Source: Larkinella soli
GTDB lineage: Bacteria; Bacteroidota; Bacteroidia; Cytophagales; Spirosomataceae
Assembly: GCF_003703975.1 (NCBI RefSeq)
Contig: NZ_QTJY01000005.1
Location: forward strand, 62,001 to 126,000
Length of the DNA: 64,000 nucleotides
Direction: 5' to 3'
Each line of letters opens with the position of its first letter. Position 1 is the stretch's first letter. The notes under the pieces were generated by a model that searched no databases, had not been told where the DNA came from, and saw only the letters and a program-made list of their open reading frames with translations. The position numbers and the translations under genes were made by a program. This document shows positions 1 to 8,497 of the stretch, in pieces.

Positions 1-547
1 TCTGAAGATCGTACAGGTCGTCGGCCACCTCGTAGGTATGGTTATGCAGGTTCGGTACGACCCGGTTTTGTTGACAAATCGCCTGAATCCGTTTCAGCGT
101 GTCGGCCTGCGCGTCGAACTGCTCAGGCGTTTTCTTCTTCGGAGCGCTGCCGACCGAGATGCCGAGCGTCCGGCCTCCCAGTTTACCCAGCCGCTCCACC
201 ACCTTAGCCGCGTCGTCCAGAATTTCCGGCTGCCGGCTTTTATCCCACATTGGCTGGCTATACGACGCTCCGATGACCGGCACGCCCTGTTTCCGGGAAA
301 TCTCCCCGATCCGCTCGACGGCGTCGTCATGACGCAGGTTGACGTCCATCAGCTCCACGGCTCCGATCCCGGCGTATTTGACGTCCGCAAACACCTGATC
401 CAGCACCGGAAAACAGTCGAAACCGGGTTTGTCGGACGAATACACCCAGACGTGCATTCCGACTACGGGTTTATGGTTCTGAAAGGAAAGGGCATCCGTC
501 AGCGCGAAGGCTCCTGCGGCCGCCAGGAAGGAACGACGATTCAGCAT
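1..547 (-). CDS. Sugar phosphate isomerase/epimerase-like TIM barrel, Tat-exported (3' end beyond window)
   Basis: The gene starts at the ATG complementary to 545-547 and runs off the left edge, leaving about 182 N-terminal residues. The protein opens with MLNRRSFLAAAG, a twin-arginine signal, so it is probably exported folded. The mature part (VGMHVWVYSSDKPG, then GIGAVELMDV, then VPNLHNHTYEV) fits the xylose-isomerase-like TIM barrel (AP endonuclease 2 fold) used by sugar epimerases and 3-keto-sugar enzymes; the HNH segment is a usual metal-site strand. It lies 24 nt after the SIS gene and is the last visible gene of the minus-strand sugar operon. Substrate unknown; the fold call is firm, the reaction is not. 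Confidence 0.8.
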   Translation of the reverse strand, partial: MLNRRSFLAAAGAFALTDALSFQNHKPVVGMHVWVYSSDKPGFDCFPVLDQVFADVKYAGIGAVELMDVNLRHDDAVERIGEISRKQGVPVIGASYSQPMWDKSRQPEILDDAAKVVERLGKLGGRTLGISVGSAPKKKTPEQFDAQADTLKRIQAICQQNRVVPNLHNHTYEVADDLYDLQ

Positions 548-571
548 GAATTTGAAGGGATTGCCGGGATT

Positions 572-1396
572 TTAGCGGGTATTGGCAGGTACGCCGGATT
601 CGGCGGCCTCACTGACGTACGATGGAAAACCGACCTGGGCGTACAGCTTCGCGATCCGGTGGGCGTGTTCGTCGTAGGCGGCCTCGAACAGCTCGACGGC
701 CCGCTCCGAGCCGACCACGGCCGCGCTGCTCAGCACCTTCGGCGGCCGCCCGGCTTCGGTCAGCAGACGCGCCACCTCGGCTTTGAGGCAGTTGATGATC
801 AGCGCCCCGCCGACGGTGCTTCCCGGCGAAACCGGCGTATCCAGCCCCGGCACGCTCACCATGGCATCCCCCGCCGGAGCGCCGGTGTCCAGCACCAGAT
901 CGGCGAAATCGCCCAGCTTGAGGCCGTCGGCGCGTTTGCTGGTGCTTTGTTCCGAGTGTTCCTTCGTAATCAGCGCCACCACCCGGATCCCCCGCCGGCG
1001 GAAGCCTTCGGCCATCTCGACGGGCACGACATTACAGCCGCTCGACGAAATGACGAGGGCCGTATCCTGCCCGGACAGATCATAATTTCGCAGGATACGC
1101 TCGGCCAGGCCCGACACGTTCTCCAGAAACATGGCCTGCCGCTGCCCGTTGGCTCCGACCACCAGATTATGGAACGTCAGCGAAAGCTCGACGATGGGGT
1201 TGAAGCCGGGAAACGAACCGTAGCGCGGCCACATCTCCTCGACCATGATCCGGCTGTGTCCCGAGCCGAAGACGTGTACCATGCGGCCCGCCAGAATCGT
1301 ATCGGCAAACCACCGGGCCGCCTGCCGAAGCGGCTCCTCCTGCCGCTCCACGGCGTCGATGATCGCCCGGCTTTTTTTGAGATATTCCTGTATCAT
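572..1396 (-). CDS. SIS-domain sugar isomerase-like protein (UPF0309-like)
   Basis: A 274-aa cytoplasmic protein with one SIS (sugar isomerase) domain. The phosphosugar-binding strand is visible as HVFGSGHSR near residue 42, a second serine cluster as LVISSSGCN near residue 115, and a C-terminal stretch STVGGALIINCLKAEVA typical of the UPF0309/SIS group. Such proteins bind phosphorylated (amino) sugars and may isomerise them or split an ether side chain. It sits 25 nt downstream of the ROK kinase and 24 nt upstream of the TIM-barrel gene, so it probably acts on the kinase product. Family is clear; the exact reaction is not determinable here. Confidence 0.82.
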   Translation of the reverse strand: MIQEYLKKSRAIIDAVERQEEPLRQAARWFADTILAGRMVHVFGSGHSRIMVEEMWPRYGSFPGFNPIVELSLTFHNLVVGANGQRQAMFLENVSGLAERILRNYDLSGQDTALVISSSGCNVVPVEMAEGFRRRGIRVVALITKEHSEQSTSKRADGLKLGDFADLVLDTGAPAGDAMVSVPGLDTPVSPGSTVGGALIINCLKAEVARLLTEAGRPPKVLSSAAVVGSERAVELFEAAYDEHAHRIAKLYAQVGFPSYVSEAAESGVPANTR

Positions 1397-1421
1397 CCTG
1401 TTGGTTGTTATTTTTTGTTTT

Positions 1422-2306
1422 TCAACCCTCCCCCCCCACGGCCCCGGCGGCCCCGATCGCTCCGGCCCAGTCCTCGAAATGGGCCTTGCGGAGGGTGGTG
1501 AATTTACCGGCCGGACGCCACTCGAAAACGTCCAGAAACGCCTTCAGCGGCCCGAACAGGGCGTCGTCGGCCTGTACGATGCCGCCCCCCAGCACCACCA
1601 CCTCCGGCGAAAAGGCGTTCGCCAGACCGGCAATCGTGACGGCCAGCCGGCGGATCGAGGTCAGCCAGACCAGCGTCGCCAGCGGTTCGTTCTGCCGGTA
1701 GGCGTCCACCAGTTCGTGGGTGGTTTTGTAGCGGTCGTAGGAGCGCCGGGCCACCGTCGAGTTACCGATGGCATCTTCGATATTTCCCGGCATATTACTG
1801 ATTCCCAGATAGTCGCTGTCGGCATCGGTAGTAATGTGGCCCAGGTGGCCGGCCATCTGGAAATAGCCCTGATACAGTTGCCCGTTGACGAGCAGCCCCC
1901 CGCCCACCCCGGTTCCGAGCGTCAGCATGAGGGCGTTCCGGATGTCGCGGGCGGCTCCGTAGCGGGCTTCGGCCATGAGGGCTGCGTGCGCATCGTTCAG
2001 CACCCTGACCGGCGCACCGAAGTAGTCCGCCCAGACGAAGTGTTCCAGCCCCGGCAGGCGGCCGGGCATACAGAGAATGGCGTCGTTGGCGGGGTTCGGG
2101 ATGCCCGGCGCGGAAAGACCCACCCCGGTTACCGGCCCGCCGGCAGCGGCTTTCAATTGCCGGAACGTATCCAGTACGGCCGATTTCCACCGGCCGTCTT
2201 CGCTGTCGTTGGTCGGACAGACGACGCGGTGCAGAACGTTGCCGGTCGCTGCGTCGATGAGCACGCCCTTGATGCGGGTGCCGCCGATGTCGATGCCTAT
2301 CGTCAT
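1422..2306 (-). CDS. ROK-family sugar kinase lacking the usual zinc motif
   Basis: A 294-aa ROK-family protein. The N-terminal phosphate loop is DIGGTRIKGVL (from residue 5). The catalytic aspartate lies in VLNDAHAALMAEARYG, and a second ATP-binding segment is TLGTGVGGGLL. ROK kinases normally carry CxCGxxGCxE after GHxxh; here GHLGHITTD is followed by a segment without any cysteine (SNMPGNIEDAIGN), so the structural zinc site is absent. The start overlaps the SDR stop by 4 nt (ATGA), indicating translational coupling. Probably phosphorylates the sugar handled by the neighbouring SIS protein; glucose, N-acetylmannosamine or a rarer sugar cannot be told apart. Confidence 0.85.
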   Translation of the reverse strand: MTIGIDIGGTRIKGVLIDAATGNVLHRVVCPTNDSEDGRWKSAVLDTFRQLKAAAGGPVTGVGLSAPGIPNPANDAILCMPGRLPGLEHFVWADYFGAPVRVLNDAHAALMAEARYGAARDIRNALMLTLGTGVGGGLLVNGQLYQGYFQMAGHLGHITTDADSDYLGISNMPGNIEDAIGNSTVARRSYDRYKTTHELVDAYRQNEPLATLVWLTSIRRLAVTIAGLANAFSPEVVVLGGGIVQADDALFGPLKAFLDVFEWRPAGKFTTLRKAHFEDWAGAIGAAGAVGGEG

Positions 2307-3103
2307 GGTTGTCCGAATTGTCCTTCGCTGACTTCCCAGCCGCCGTCGACGGCCAGCACCTGCCCGGTGGTGTACCGCGAGAGGTCCGACATGAAGTAGA
2401 CGGCGGCCCCGTCGAGGTCGGCCGGCCGGCCGATGCGGCCGCCGTCCAGGGGCTGTTTGGTTTTGATGAAATCAAGAATGGCGGCATCATTGGCGGCCCG
2501 CTGCGCCATGGGCGTTTCCACGAGGGCGGGCGCCAGCACGTTCACCCGGATGTCGCTGGCCGCGTAATAGGCCGCAATCGATTTGGTGAATCCGATGATG
2601 GCGGCTTTGGTGGCGCCATAGGCATGGGTGGCGAAATACCGGGGCGAGGGCGAAAAGCCCAGCACCGACCCCATGTTCAGAATGGTGCCGCCGGTATTCT
2701 GCTCCAGAAATGCCCGGACGGCCGCCTGATTCGACAGCATAAGCGAGGTCAGGTTCAGTTCGAAGGTACGGTTCCAGCCGTCGAGGCTCAGCTCATGCAG
2801 CGGCCCGTCGCCGAAACGCCGACCGCTCCCGCCGGCCACATGATACAGCCCGTCGAAACGACCGAATTCACCCCGGCAGAGCGTGATGGCGGAGACCGCC
2901 GTGGCGGGGTCGGTCGCATCGCCGTTCAGGGCCCGTCCGTAACCGGCGAGCAGGGCTTCGGCGGCCTTACAACTCTCTTCATTCCGGCCGACGACCACCA
3001 CCCGGGCGCCCTGTTCGATGAAGGCCTGAGCGGCAGACAGCCCCAGACCGGTGGTTCCACCGACCACGACGATTGCCTTTCCGCCTAACCATTGCTGTTC
3101 CAT
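2303..3103 (-). CDS. SDR-family NAD(P)-dependent oxidoreductase
   Basis: A 266-aa classical short-chain dehydrogenase. The Rossmann glycine motif GGTTGLGLSAA lies near residues 14-25, the catalytic Tyr-x-x-x-Lys is in YGATKAA with serine upstream (NMGSVLGFSPS), and the C-terminal end DGGWEVSEGQ is typical. It is the first gene of the sugar operon and faces the GntR repressor gene across 131 bp. It probably oxidises or reduces a sugar or sugar acid as the first step of the pathway. The substrate is unknown. Confidence 0.87.
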   Translation of the reverse strand: MEQQWLGGKAIVVVGGTTGLGLSAAQAFIEQGARVVVVGRNEESCKAAEALLAGYGRALNGDATDPATAVSAITLCRGEFGRFDGLYHVAGGSGRRFGDGPLHELSLDGWNRTFELNLTSLMLSNQAAVRAFLEQNTGGTILNMGSVLGFSPSPRYFATHAYGATKAAIIGFTKSIAAYYAASDIRVNVLAPALVETPMAQRAANDAAILDFIKTKQPLDGGRIGRPADLDGAAVYFMSDLSRYTTGQVLAVDGGWEVSEGQFGQP

Positions 3104-3169
3104 ACGCGATAAAAACGACTGCTGAATTCCGGGTAACGAAGGTAGAAAGCGACATTCATAAATCCTACT

Positions 3170-3185
3170 ACTTATTATAATAAGT
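3170..3185. promoter_or_regulatory. 16-bp perfect palindrome, candidate GntR operator
   Basis: ACTTATTATAATAAGT is a perfect inverted repeat in the divergent intergenic region between the SDR-ROK-SIS-TIM operon (minus) and the GntR gene (plus). Its right end touches TTGG (3185-3188), the likely -33 element of the gntR promoter. Binding here could repress gntR itself and, 67 bp upstream of the SDR start, the operon as well. The sequence is visible; the assignment to this regulator is inferred from position. Confidence 0.55.
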
Positions 3186-3214
3186 TGGCGATTTTATCAT
3201 TTTTCGTATACTTG
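3185..3214 (+). promoter_or_regulatory. Candidate gntR promoter (-33 TTGG, -7 TATACTTG)
   Basis: TTGG at 3185-3188 and TATACTTG at 3207-3214 are 18 nt apart, close to the Bacteroidota consensus TTTG-N19-TAnnTTTG with one mismatch in each element. The start codon lies 20 nt after the -7 box. The -33 box adjoins the palindrome at 3170-3185, compatible with autorepression. Confidence 0.45.
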
Positions 3215-3234
3215 TTCAGCAATACCCTTTTTCG

Positions 3235-3966
3235 ATGAACGACCGGCCTACACGCATCCCTCAGTACCAGTATCTTTACGAAATCCTACGCCAGCAGATC
3301 ATCCGGGGCGATTTCAAGTCCGGCGACCTGCTGCCTTCCGAAAAAGACCTTCAGAACCAGTTTCGCCTGACCCAGCCCACCATCCGACAGGCGCTTTCGC
3401 TGCTCGTACAGGACGGTTACATCCGCAAGCACCAGGGCAAGGGCAGTATCGTGCAGCCGCTGCCGATCGGGCTGGGCGTGATGTCGATTGTCGGGCGGCT
3501 CGCCAATACGGGCACCAGCCGCCGGACCGAACGGATCACGACGGTGATTCTCCACAAGCCGCACGTGCAGGAATTTCCGGAAGAGGTGCTGTTTTCTCCC
3601 TCGGAGGAAGACGTCAAAACCGGCTTTTATTATCTGGAACGGGTGCGGGCCGTCGACGACGAACCGGTATTCTTCGAGCGGCTCATCCTGCCGAACCGGT
3701 ATCTGGCCGGCTTCTCGCGGCAGCGGCTTGAAAACCGCTCCCTGTTCGATCTGCTGCGGACCAAATACGGCCTGCTGGTGAAGGGCGGAGAACAGAAAGT
3801 GCTGGCCGCCGGCGCCGACGAAAAGCTGGCCCGCGTGCTGAACGTGCCGTCGGGAAGCCCCGTGCTGCGGCTCGACAAACGCATCGATACCAACCGCTCG
3901 GATTTTAGTTTCTATTCTTCGCTGTACGCCCGAACCGACTCCTTCATTCTGCACGGCCGGTTCTGA
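3235..3966 (+). CDS. GntR-family transcriptional regulator with UTRA effector domain (HutC type)
   Basis: A 243-aa cytoplasmic DNA-binding protein. Residues about 8-75 form the winged helix (YLYEILRQQIIRGDFKSGDLLPSEKDL, then PTIRQALSLLVQDGYIRKHQGKGS). Residues about 95-235 form a UTRA ligand-binding domain, the chorismate-lyase-like fold that senses small sugars or amino sugars in HutC-type regulators. It is divergent from the sugar operon and is its obvious candidate regulator. Its stop is 2 nt from that of the convergent histidine kinase, leaving no room for a separate terminator. Confidence 0.9.
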   Translation: MNDRPTRIPQYQYLYEILRQQIIRGDFKSGDLLPSEKDLQNQFRLTQPTIRQALSLLVQDGYIRKHQGKGSIVQPLPIGLGVMSIVGRLANTGTSRRTERITTVILHKPHVQEFPEEVLFSPSEEDVKTGFYYLERVRAVDDEPVFFERLILPNRYLAGFSRQRLENRSLFDLLRTKYGLLVKGGEQKVLAAGADEKLARVLNVPSGSPVLRLDKRIDTNRSDFSFYSSLYARTDSFILHGRF

Positions 3967-3968
3967 CC

Positions 3969-6425
3969 TCAGGCCGGCAGGACGATGGTGAAGGTGGCTC
4001 CCCGGTCGGGCGACCCGTCGGCCGTGATGACACCGCCGTGATTCTCGACGATCTTTTTACAGATTGCCAGACCGATGCCGGTTCCTTCGAACTCATTGCG
4101 GCCGTGCAGCCGCTGGAAAATGGCAAAGATCTTTCCGGCGAAGCGGTTGTCGAAGCCGATGCCGTTGTCGGAAAAGCAAAGCTGCAGATAGCGCCGGCCG
4201 GACAGCAGGCCGTACGGCGTTTCTTCTCCCGGGTGCAGATACCGGTGAGTAACCCGGATTTCCGGCGGCCGGTCCGTCCGGGCGAATTTCAGGGCGTTCG
4301 TCAGCAGGTTGAGAAATACCTGCCGGAACTGGGTCGGCACCACCGGCACCTGGGGCAGGCCGTCGGACCGGATCACGGCGGCCTTCTGTTCGATCTGGTG
4401 GTCGAGTGCCTGGAGCGTTTCGTCCAGAATGCCCTGCAGACTGACCGTCTCCTGCGATTGCTCGGAGGTGAGCTGCGAAACCGACAGCACGTCGCCGATC
4501 ATGGCGTGCATCCGGACGGCGGCATCGATGATTTTGGAAAGGTACAACTGCCCGTCGGCGTCCATTTTTTCGTGCTGCGTCTGGAGAATCCGGTCGCCGA
4601 AGGTCGAAATTTTGCGGAGCGGCTCCTTGAGGTCGTGGCTGGCGATGTAGGCAAACTCCCGCAGGCTGGCATTCGACTGCTCCAGCCGGCGTTGTTTTTC
4701 CTCCACTTTCTGCTCGGCCTCGACCTGGCCGGTAATATCGAGCGAGATGTTCAGGATATGTTCCACCAGGCCGTCGGGCGTCCGGTCGAAGACCGTTCCG
4801 AAAGTCTGAAGCCAGAGATACTGCCCGGAACGGTTTCGCATCCGGTACCGGAATTCGACCACTTTCTCGTCGGTTCCGGCGCCCTGCACCCGGTTGGCCT
4901 CTTCGACCGCCCGCTGGTTTTCCTCCATGATGCGGGTCAGGTCGTCGGGGTGGATCAGCGTCATCAGGAAACCGATTCCTTCGTCGAGAACCTGCCGGGC
5001 GGAGTAGCCCAGAATCTTTTCGATTCCCTGGCTGACGAACAGATAGCGGCCCGTCCGGACGTTGAAGGTCGTGATCAGCGAGGGGGCGGCATCCGCAATT
5101 TTCTGGATAAAAATCTGCTGCTGACGGAGTTCCTGCCCGGCCGTCCAGGGTTCCGTCACGTCCTGCCCCGTCCCGAGCATCCGCACCGGCCGGTGGTTGT
5201 CGTCCAGGATGACGCCCCCGCGGGCGTGAAGCACCCGGACGGTGCCGTCGACCCGGACGATGCGGTGGTGAAAGTCATTGGGCTGCCCGGTTTCCAGTGA
5301 CTCCCGGACCTGCCGCGTAACCGTCTCCCGGTCGTCGGGATGCACCAGACGGAGGAACCGCTCGAATGAAATCACTTCCGACTGCGGTTCAAGGCCGTAG
5401 ATCCGGAACAGTTCGTCGGACCAGTGTACCTGGTTGGTGGCGATGTCCCAGGTCCAGTTGCCGATGTGGGTCAGGGCCTGGGTCTGGTGATAGAGCCGGA
5501 CGGTTTCCTGAAGCTGGGCTTCGCGGTTCAGAAGCTGTTCGGTATTTTTCTTCTCGTTGTCGATGTTGAGGCCGATGCCGATGATCTGCCAGGGCCGGCC
5601 GTCGGTAGTTCGCCGGAACACGGATTCGTAATTCCGGATCCAGCGGTATTCACCGGATTTGGCCTTCAGGCGGTGTTCAAACGTCCGCACCTCGCCGTCG
5701 GCGGCCGTATCGAAGGCCTGGAAGTGGGCCAGCACGCGCGGAAGGTCTTCGGGATGCTGAACGATCTCCAGGTAGCGCGACCCCATCTCCAGCAGTTCCT
5801 CATGCGAGTAGCCCAGCAGCTGCTCCACTTTCCGGTTGGAGTAGACCTCCTGTTGCTGGAGCAGGTCGAAGACGTAAATGACGCCGGGGGAGGTCCCGGC
5901 CAGCTTCTCGTTGAAATAATGCTGTTCCTCGATGGCCTCCCGCATCAGGCCGACGTACATTTCCGTTCCGCGCGTCTGCAGGTAAAGGGCATAATCGTCG
6001 ATTTCCCGGATGATTCCGACCAGTTGAAGCGGGTCCTGGGTGTAGCGGGGCAGAAACGTCAGAAAGGCCTGTTTCCGAATGTAACCGATCAGGGAAATGT
6101 CTCTCGGAGAAATCTGTTCCCGCCCGACCAGCTTTAACTGGTTCTGCCGCCAGCGGTCGAGCGACTCCTCCACAAATTCGGTAGTACGGTTTTCGACGAA
6201 ACACTCCAGGAACTGGATCACCGACTGTTTCGTATAGGCCAGCAGTTCCTCCTCCGTCATCGACGGAAGGTACCGCAGCATGGGCAGATCGGCCTGACGG
6301 GAAAGCCGAAGCATCTCCCCCGCAAACTCGTCCGGACAGGAAGTCATCAGGAAACGGGCATACTCCGGCAATCCGGAAAAAACCAGCTCTGAGGATTGGG
6401 ATTCATGTACGGTCGGATTGATCAA
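3969..6425 (-). CDS. Multi-PAS sensor histidine kinase
   Basis: An 818-aa protein without membrane segments, so a cytoplasmic sensor. Residues about 20-170 are an all-helical N-terminal region resembling RsbR-type globin-like sensor domains (weak call). PAS domains lie at about 178-290, 315-425 and 440-568, each with a PAC-like tail. A HisKA helix follows with phospho-acceptor His597 (ASHDLKEPL), then an ATPase domain with N box Asn710, G1 DNGIGFD (753-759) and G2 GTGIGLA (781-787). All catalytic motifs are intact. No response regulator gene adjoins it, so the partner is elsewhere. Confidence 0.92.
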   Translation of the reverse strand: MINPTVHESQSSELVFSGLPEYARFLMTSCPDEFAGEMLRLSRQADLPMLRYLPSMTEEELLAYTKQSVIQFLECFVENRTTEFVEESLDRWRQNQLKLVGREQISPRDISLIGYIRKQAFLTFLPRYTQDPLQLVGIIREIDDYALYLQTRGTEMYVGLMREAIEEQHYFNEKLAGTSPGVIYVFDLLQQQEVYSNRKVEQLLGYSHEELLEMGSRYLEIVQHPEDLPRVLAHFQAFDTAADGEVRTFEHRLKAKSGEYRWIRNYESVFRRTTDGRPWQIIGIGLNIDNEKKNTEQLLNREAQLQETVRLYHQTQALTHIGNWTWDIATNQVHWSDELFRIYGLEPQSEVISFERFLRLVHPDDRETVTRQVRESLETGQPNDFHHRIVRVDGTVRVLHARGGVILDDNHRPVRMLGTGQDVTEPWTAGQELRQQQIFIQKIADAAPSLITTFNVRTGRYLFVSQGIEKILGYSARQVLDEGIGFLMTLIHPDDLTRIMEENQRAVEEANRVQGAGTDEKVVEFRYRMRNRSGQYLWLQTFGTVFDRTPDGLVEHILNISLDITGQVEAEQKVEEKQRRLEQSNASLREFAYIASHDLKEPLRKISTFGDRILQTQHEKMDADGQLYLSKIIDAAVRMHAMIGDVLSVSQLTSEQSQETVSLQGILDETLQALDHQIEQKAAVIRSDGLPQVPVVPTQFRQVFLNLLTNALKFARTDRPPEIRVTHRYLHPGEETPYGLLSGRRYLQLCFSDNGIGFDNRFAGKIFAIFQRLHGRNEFEGTGIGLAICKKIVENHGGVITADGSPDRGATFTIVLPA

Positions 6426-6524
6426 CGGTCGGAACGGATTAGGGTTCGGAAGGGCGGCACACTTTCCTAATTATACGCAAAAGCCGAATGAATTACGAGT
6501 GGAATGCCAATTTACGGACTTAAT

Positions 6525-6568
6525 TAAAAGATAGGAAAGCCACTTTTGCCGGTTTCGGCAAAAGTGGC
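6525..6568 (-). terminator. Rho-independent terminator of the Gfo/Idh/MocA gene
   Basis: A perfect 12-bp stem, GCCACTTTTGCC at 6539-6550 with GGCAAAAGTGGC at 6557-6568 and a 6-nt loop. Read on the minus strand it is followed by TTTCCTATCTTTT. It lies 22 nt beyond the stop codon of the dehydrogenase gene. Confidence 0.75.
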
Positions 6569-6590
6569 TGATCTCCAGGCAGATTTAGCT

Positions 6591-7784
6591 TCAGACGAGG
6601 TCGCGTTCGAGAATCTTGCCGGTCTGTTTGTCCTTCAGGATGACCTTATGGCGCCCGTCGTGGGTGACCTCCTCCTTAATCAGGTAATAATTCTCGTCGT
6701 AATCGACCAGCGTCGACTCCTGTGACAGCCCTTCGCGGCCCCGCCAGACGGGCAGGTGCACCGGCTCCCACTGTTTCGTTTCGGCCGAGCGGTAGGCCGC
6801 ATCCAGTACCGCATTCACGATATAACCGTCGTAGAAGGTTTCGGAAGGTGCGCGGCCCTCCTCGCAGGCGCTGAACATATCCGTAAACATATGGTTGTAA
6901 CCCAGGTCGTTGACTTCGTCGCCCACGGGAAACAGCCAGCCGGTGCTGCTCTCGGCTTTTTCGGCTACATAATCCGCGCCCTTGCCGGTCGTGAACATCT
7001 CGAAGCCCGTGCGCAGGAAGTTGTTGATCCAGATGGTTCCCTCGGTACCCATCACCTCGTCGCGCAGGTCCATGCCCCCCCGGAAGGTCCAGCTCACCTC
7101 AAACTGCCCGATGGCACCGTTTTCATATTTGACCAGCGCGATGGCGTGGTCTTCGGCGTCGATGGGTTTCACCTGGGTGGCGGCCCAGCACATCACCTCC
7201 ACCGGCCGGACATCCTTCCCGATGAAATTCCGCGCAATCTCCACGCAGTGACAGCCCAGGTCGAGCATACAGCCACCCCCGGCCTGCTCCTTGTCCCAGA
7301 ACCATTCGCTGTGCGGCCCCGGGTGCGTCTCCCGCGACTTGGCCCAGAGAATGCGTCCCAGCGCCCCGTTTCTGACGCTCTGCATCGCCTTCAGGAATTT
7401 GGGCGTATAGCAGAGGTCTTCCAGATATCCGGCAAAAATCCCGGCTTCCTCGACGGCCCTCATCATGCGCAGGGCCTCTTCGCCGTTCCGGCCCAGAGGT
7501 TTCGTGCTGACGACGGCTTTCTTATGCCGGGCGCACAGGTGGACGGCTTCTTCGTGGAGGTTGTTGGGCAGGGCGATGCAGACCATCGTCACTTCCGGAT
7601 GCGCAATGATCTCCTCCATATGGGTCGACCAGATCGGGCAGTCGTAATCGGCGGCAAACTTGCGGGCGCTTTCCTCCCGGCGGGCGTAGATGGCAACCAC
7701 ACGGTCGCGGCTGCGCTGGCCGTGGATTGACTCGGCGTAGAACCGGCCGATGAAGCCGGAACCCAGCATGGCGATTTTTTGCAT
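6591..7784 (-). CDS. Gfo/Idh/MocA-family oxidoreductase
   Basis: A 397-aa NAD(P)-dependent sugar (or cyclitol) dehydrogenase. I start at the ATG complementary to 7782-7784 because [13 protein letters not shown] puts the Rossmann GxGxxG at the very N-terminus; the ATG 39 nt upstream would add a non-conserved tail. STKPLGRN holds the family's Lys-Pro, and the C-terminal domain has the [13 protein letters not shown] helix with the conserved histidine. No signal peptide is visible, so it is probably cytoplasmic. It stands alone with its own terminator. Enzymes of this type often serve the 3-keto-glycoside or inositol pathways, which matches the TIM-barrel and cytochrome-dehydrogenase genes nearby. 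Substrate unknown. Confidence 0.88.
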   Translation of the reverse strand: MQKIAMLGSGFIGRFYAESIHGQRSRDRVVAIYARREESARKFAADYDCPIWSTHMEEIIAHPEVTMVCIALPNNLHEEAVHLCARHKKAVVSTKPLGRNGEEALRMMRAVEEAGIFAGYLEDLCYTPKFLKAMQSVRNGALGRILWAKSRETHPGPHSEWFWDKEQAGGGCMLDLGCHCVEIARNFIGKDVRPVEVMCWAATQVKPIDAEDHAIALVKYENGAIGQFEVSWTFRGGMDLRDEVMGTEGTIWINNFLRTGFEMFTTGKGADYVAEKAESSTGWLFPVGDEVNDLGYNHMFTDMFSACEEGRAPSETFYDGYIVNAVLDAAYRSAETKQWEPVHLPVWRGREGLSQESTLVDYDENYYLIKEEVTHDGRHKVILKDKQTGKILERDLV

Positions 7785-7905
7785 TTTGAGACGTAAGGAT
7801 AAATTGAGAAAAGAATCGGCCAAATATAGCTTAAGTCCAAAAATGTACTGCCTGCTTTCTATTTAAAAAAACTATTAACCCCATTGTACGGCCGTTTGGA
7901 AAAGA

Positions 7906-7940
7906 AAATTTAGATTAGTCTAAATTTGTTTTGTATTTTG
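7906..7940 (+). promoter_or_regulatory. DtxR/IdeR-like palindrome overlapping a promoter
   Basis: Arms AAATTTAGA (7906-7914) and TCTAAATTT (7919-7927) are perfect inverted repeats around TTAG. The centre TTAGATTAGTCTAA differs from the DtxR/IdeR consensus TTAGGTTAGCCTAA at only two positions, one on each side. A -7-like element TATTTTG follows at 7934-7940, so the palindrome covers the expected -33 position. A metal-loaded DtxR-family repressor here would block transcription of the small His-rich gene and the TonB receptor. The regulator gene is not in the window. Confidence 0.55.
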
Positions 7941-7985
7941 CGGAACATGGTTACATTTGTGCTAATCAACTTCTTATAAAGAGCG

Positions 7986-8351
7986 ATGTACTGGCTTCCG
8001 GACTGCCGACGAAGGATCGCACGCGTGCTGCTGATTTTATTCAGCCTCATGCTGGTGAACTCCGTGGTGTTCCGACACGCCCACCGACTTGCCAGCGGAC
8101 GCATCATCGTCCACGCCCACCCCTACAAGCCGGTCGGCAACAGCCCCTACCAGCCCAACACCCACACGAACAACGAGCTGTTCTGGCTCGAAACCCTCTC
8201 GAACGTTCTTTACGACGGTTCGATGCCGCTGCTGTTCGTGTTGGCAGTCCGGCCGATGCCGGTCGTTCGGGTGTTCCAGGTCATTCAGACGCTCTTCTTC
8301 ACACATTACTTTCCCTTCTTTTCGCATCGCGGCCCGCCGGTTGTCGGGTAG
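7986..8351 (+). CDS. Small His-rich membrane protein preceding a TonB receptor
   Basis: A 121-aa protein of unrecognised family. A hydrophobic segment lies at about residues 11-28. It is followed by histidine-rich motifs (FRHAHRLASGRIIVHAHPY), then a Pro/Asn/Thr linker, a second hydrophobic stretch (about 80-95), and a third near the C-terminus with FFTHYFPFFSHRG. The histidine spacing suggests a periplasmic metal-binding loop. It is 146 bp upstream of the TonB receptor, in the same direction and behind the DtxR-like palindrome, so a role in metal acquisition is plausible. The ATG at 7986 is the only one that places the first hydrophobic segment correctly. Confidence 0.6.
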   Translation: MYWLPDCRRRIARVLLILFSLMLVNSVVFRHAHRLASGRIIVHAHPYKPVGNSPYQPNTHTNNELFWLETLSNVLYDGSMPLLFVLAVRPMPVVRVFQVIQTLFFTHYFPFFSHRGPPVVG

Positions 8352-8497
8352 CATTCCTGCGTTTGCGTCGCTACCCTGCGGCCTGATTGAACCTGCCCGC
8401 CGTCAATCGTTCCGGTAACCGCCCTGTTCGGCGCGGTGGATCGCCACGTTGGCGCGCGTCCGGGCCATCCCTTTATTCCATCCCTTTCAATACAACC

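Noticed and set aside
38-1501. Long open frame on the plus strand opposite the TIM-barrel and SIS genes
   Set aside because: Composition is Arg/His/Pro-rich and typical of the antisense of GC-rich genes; the minus-strand proteins have clear families.
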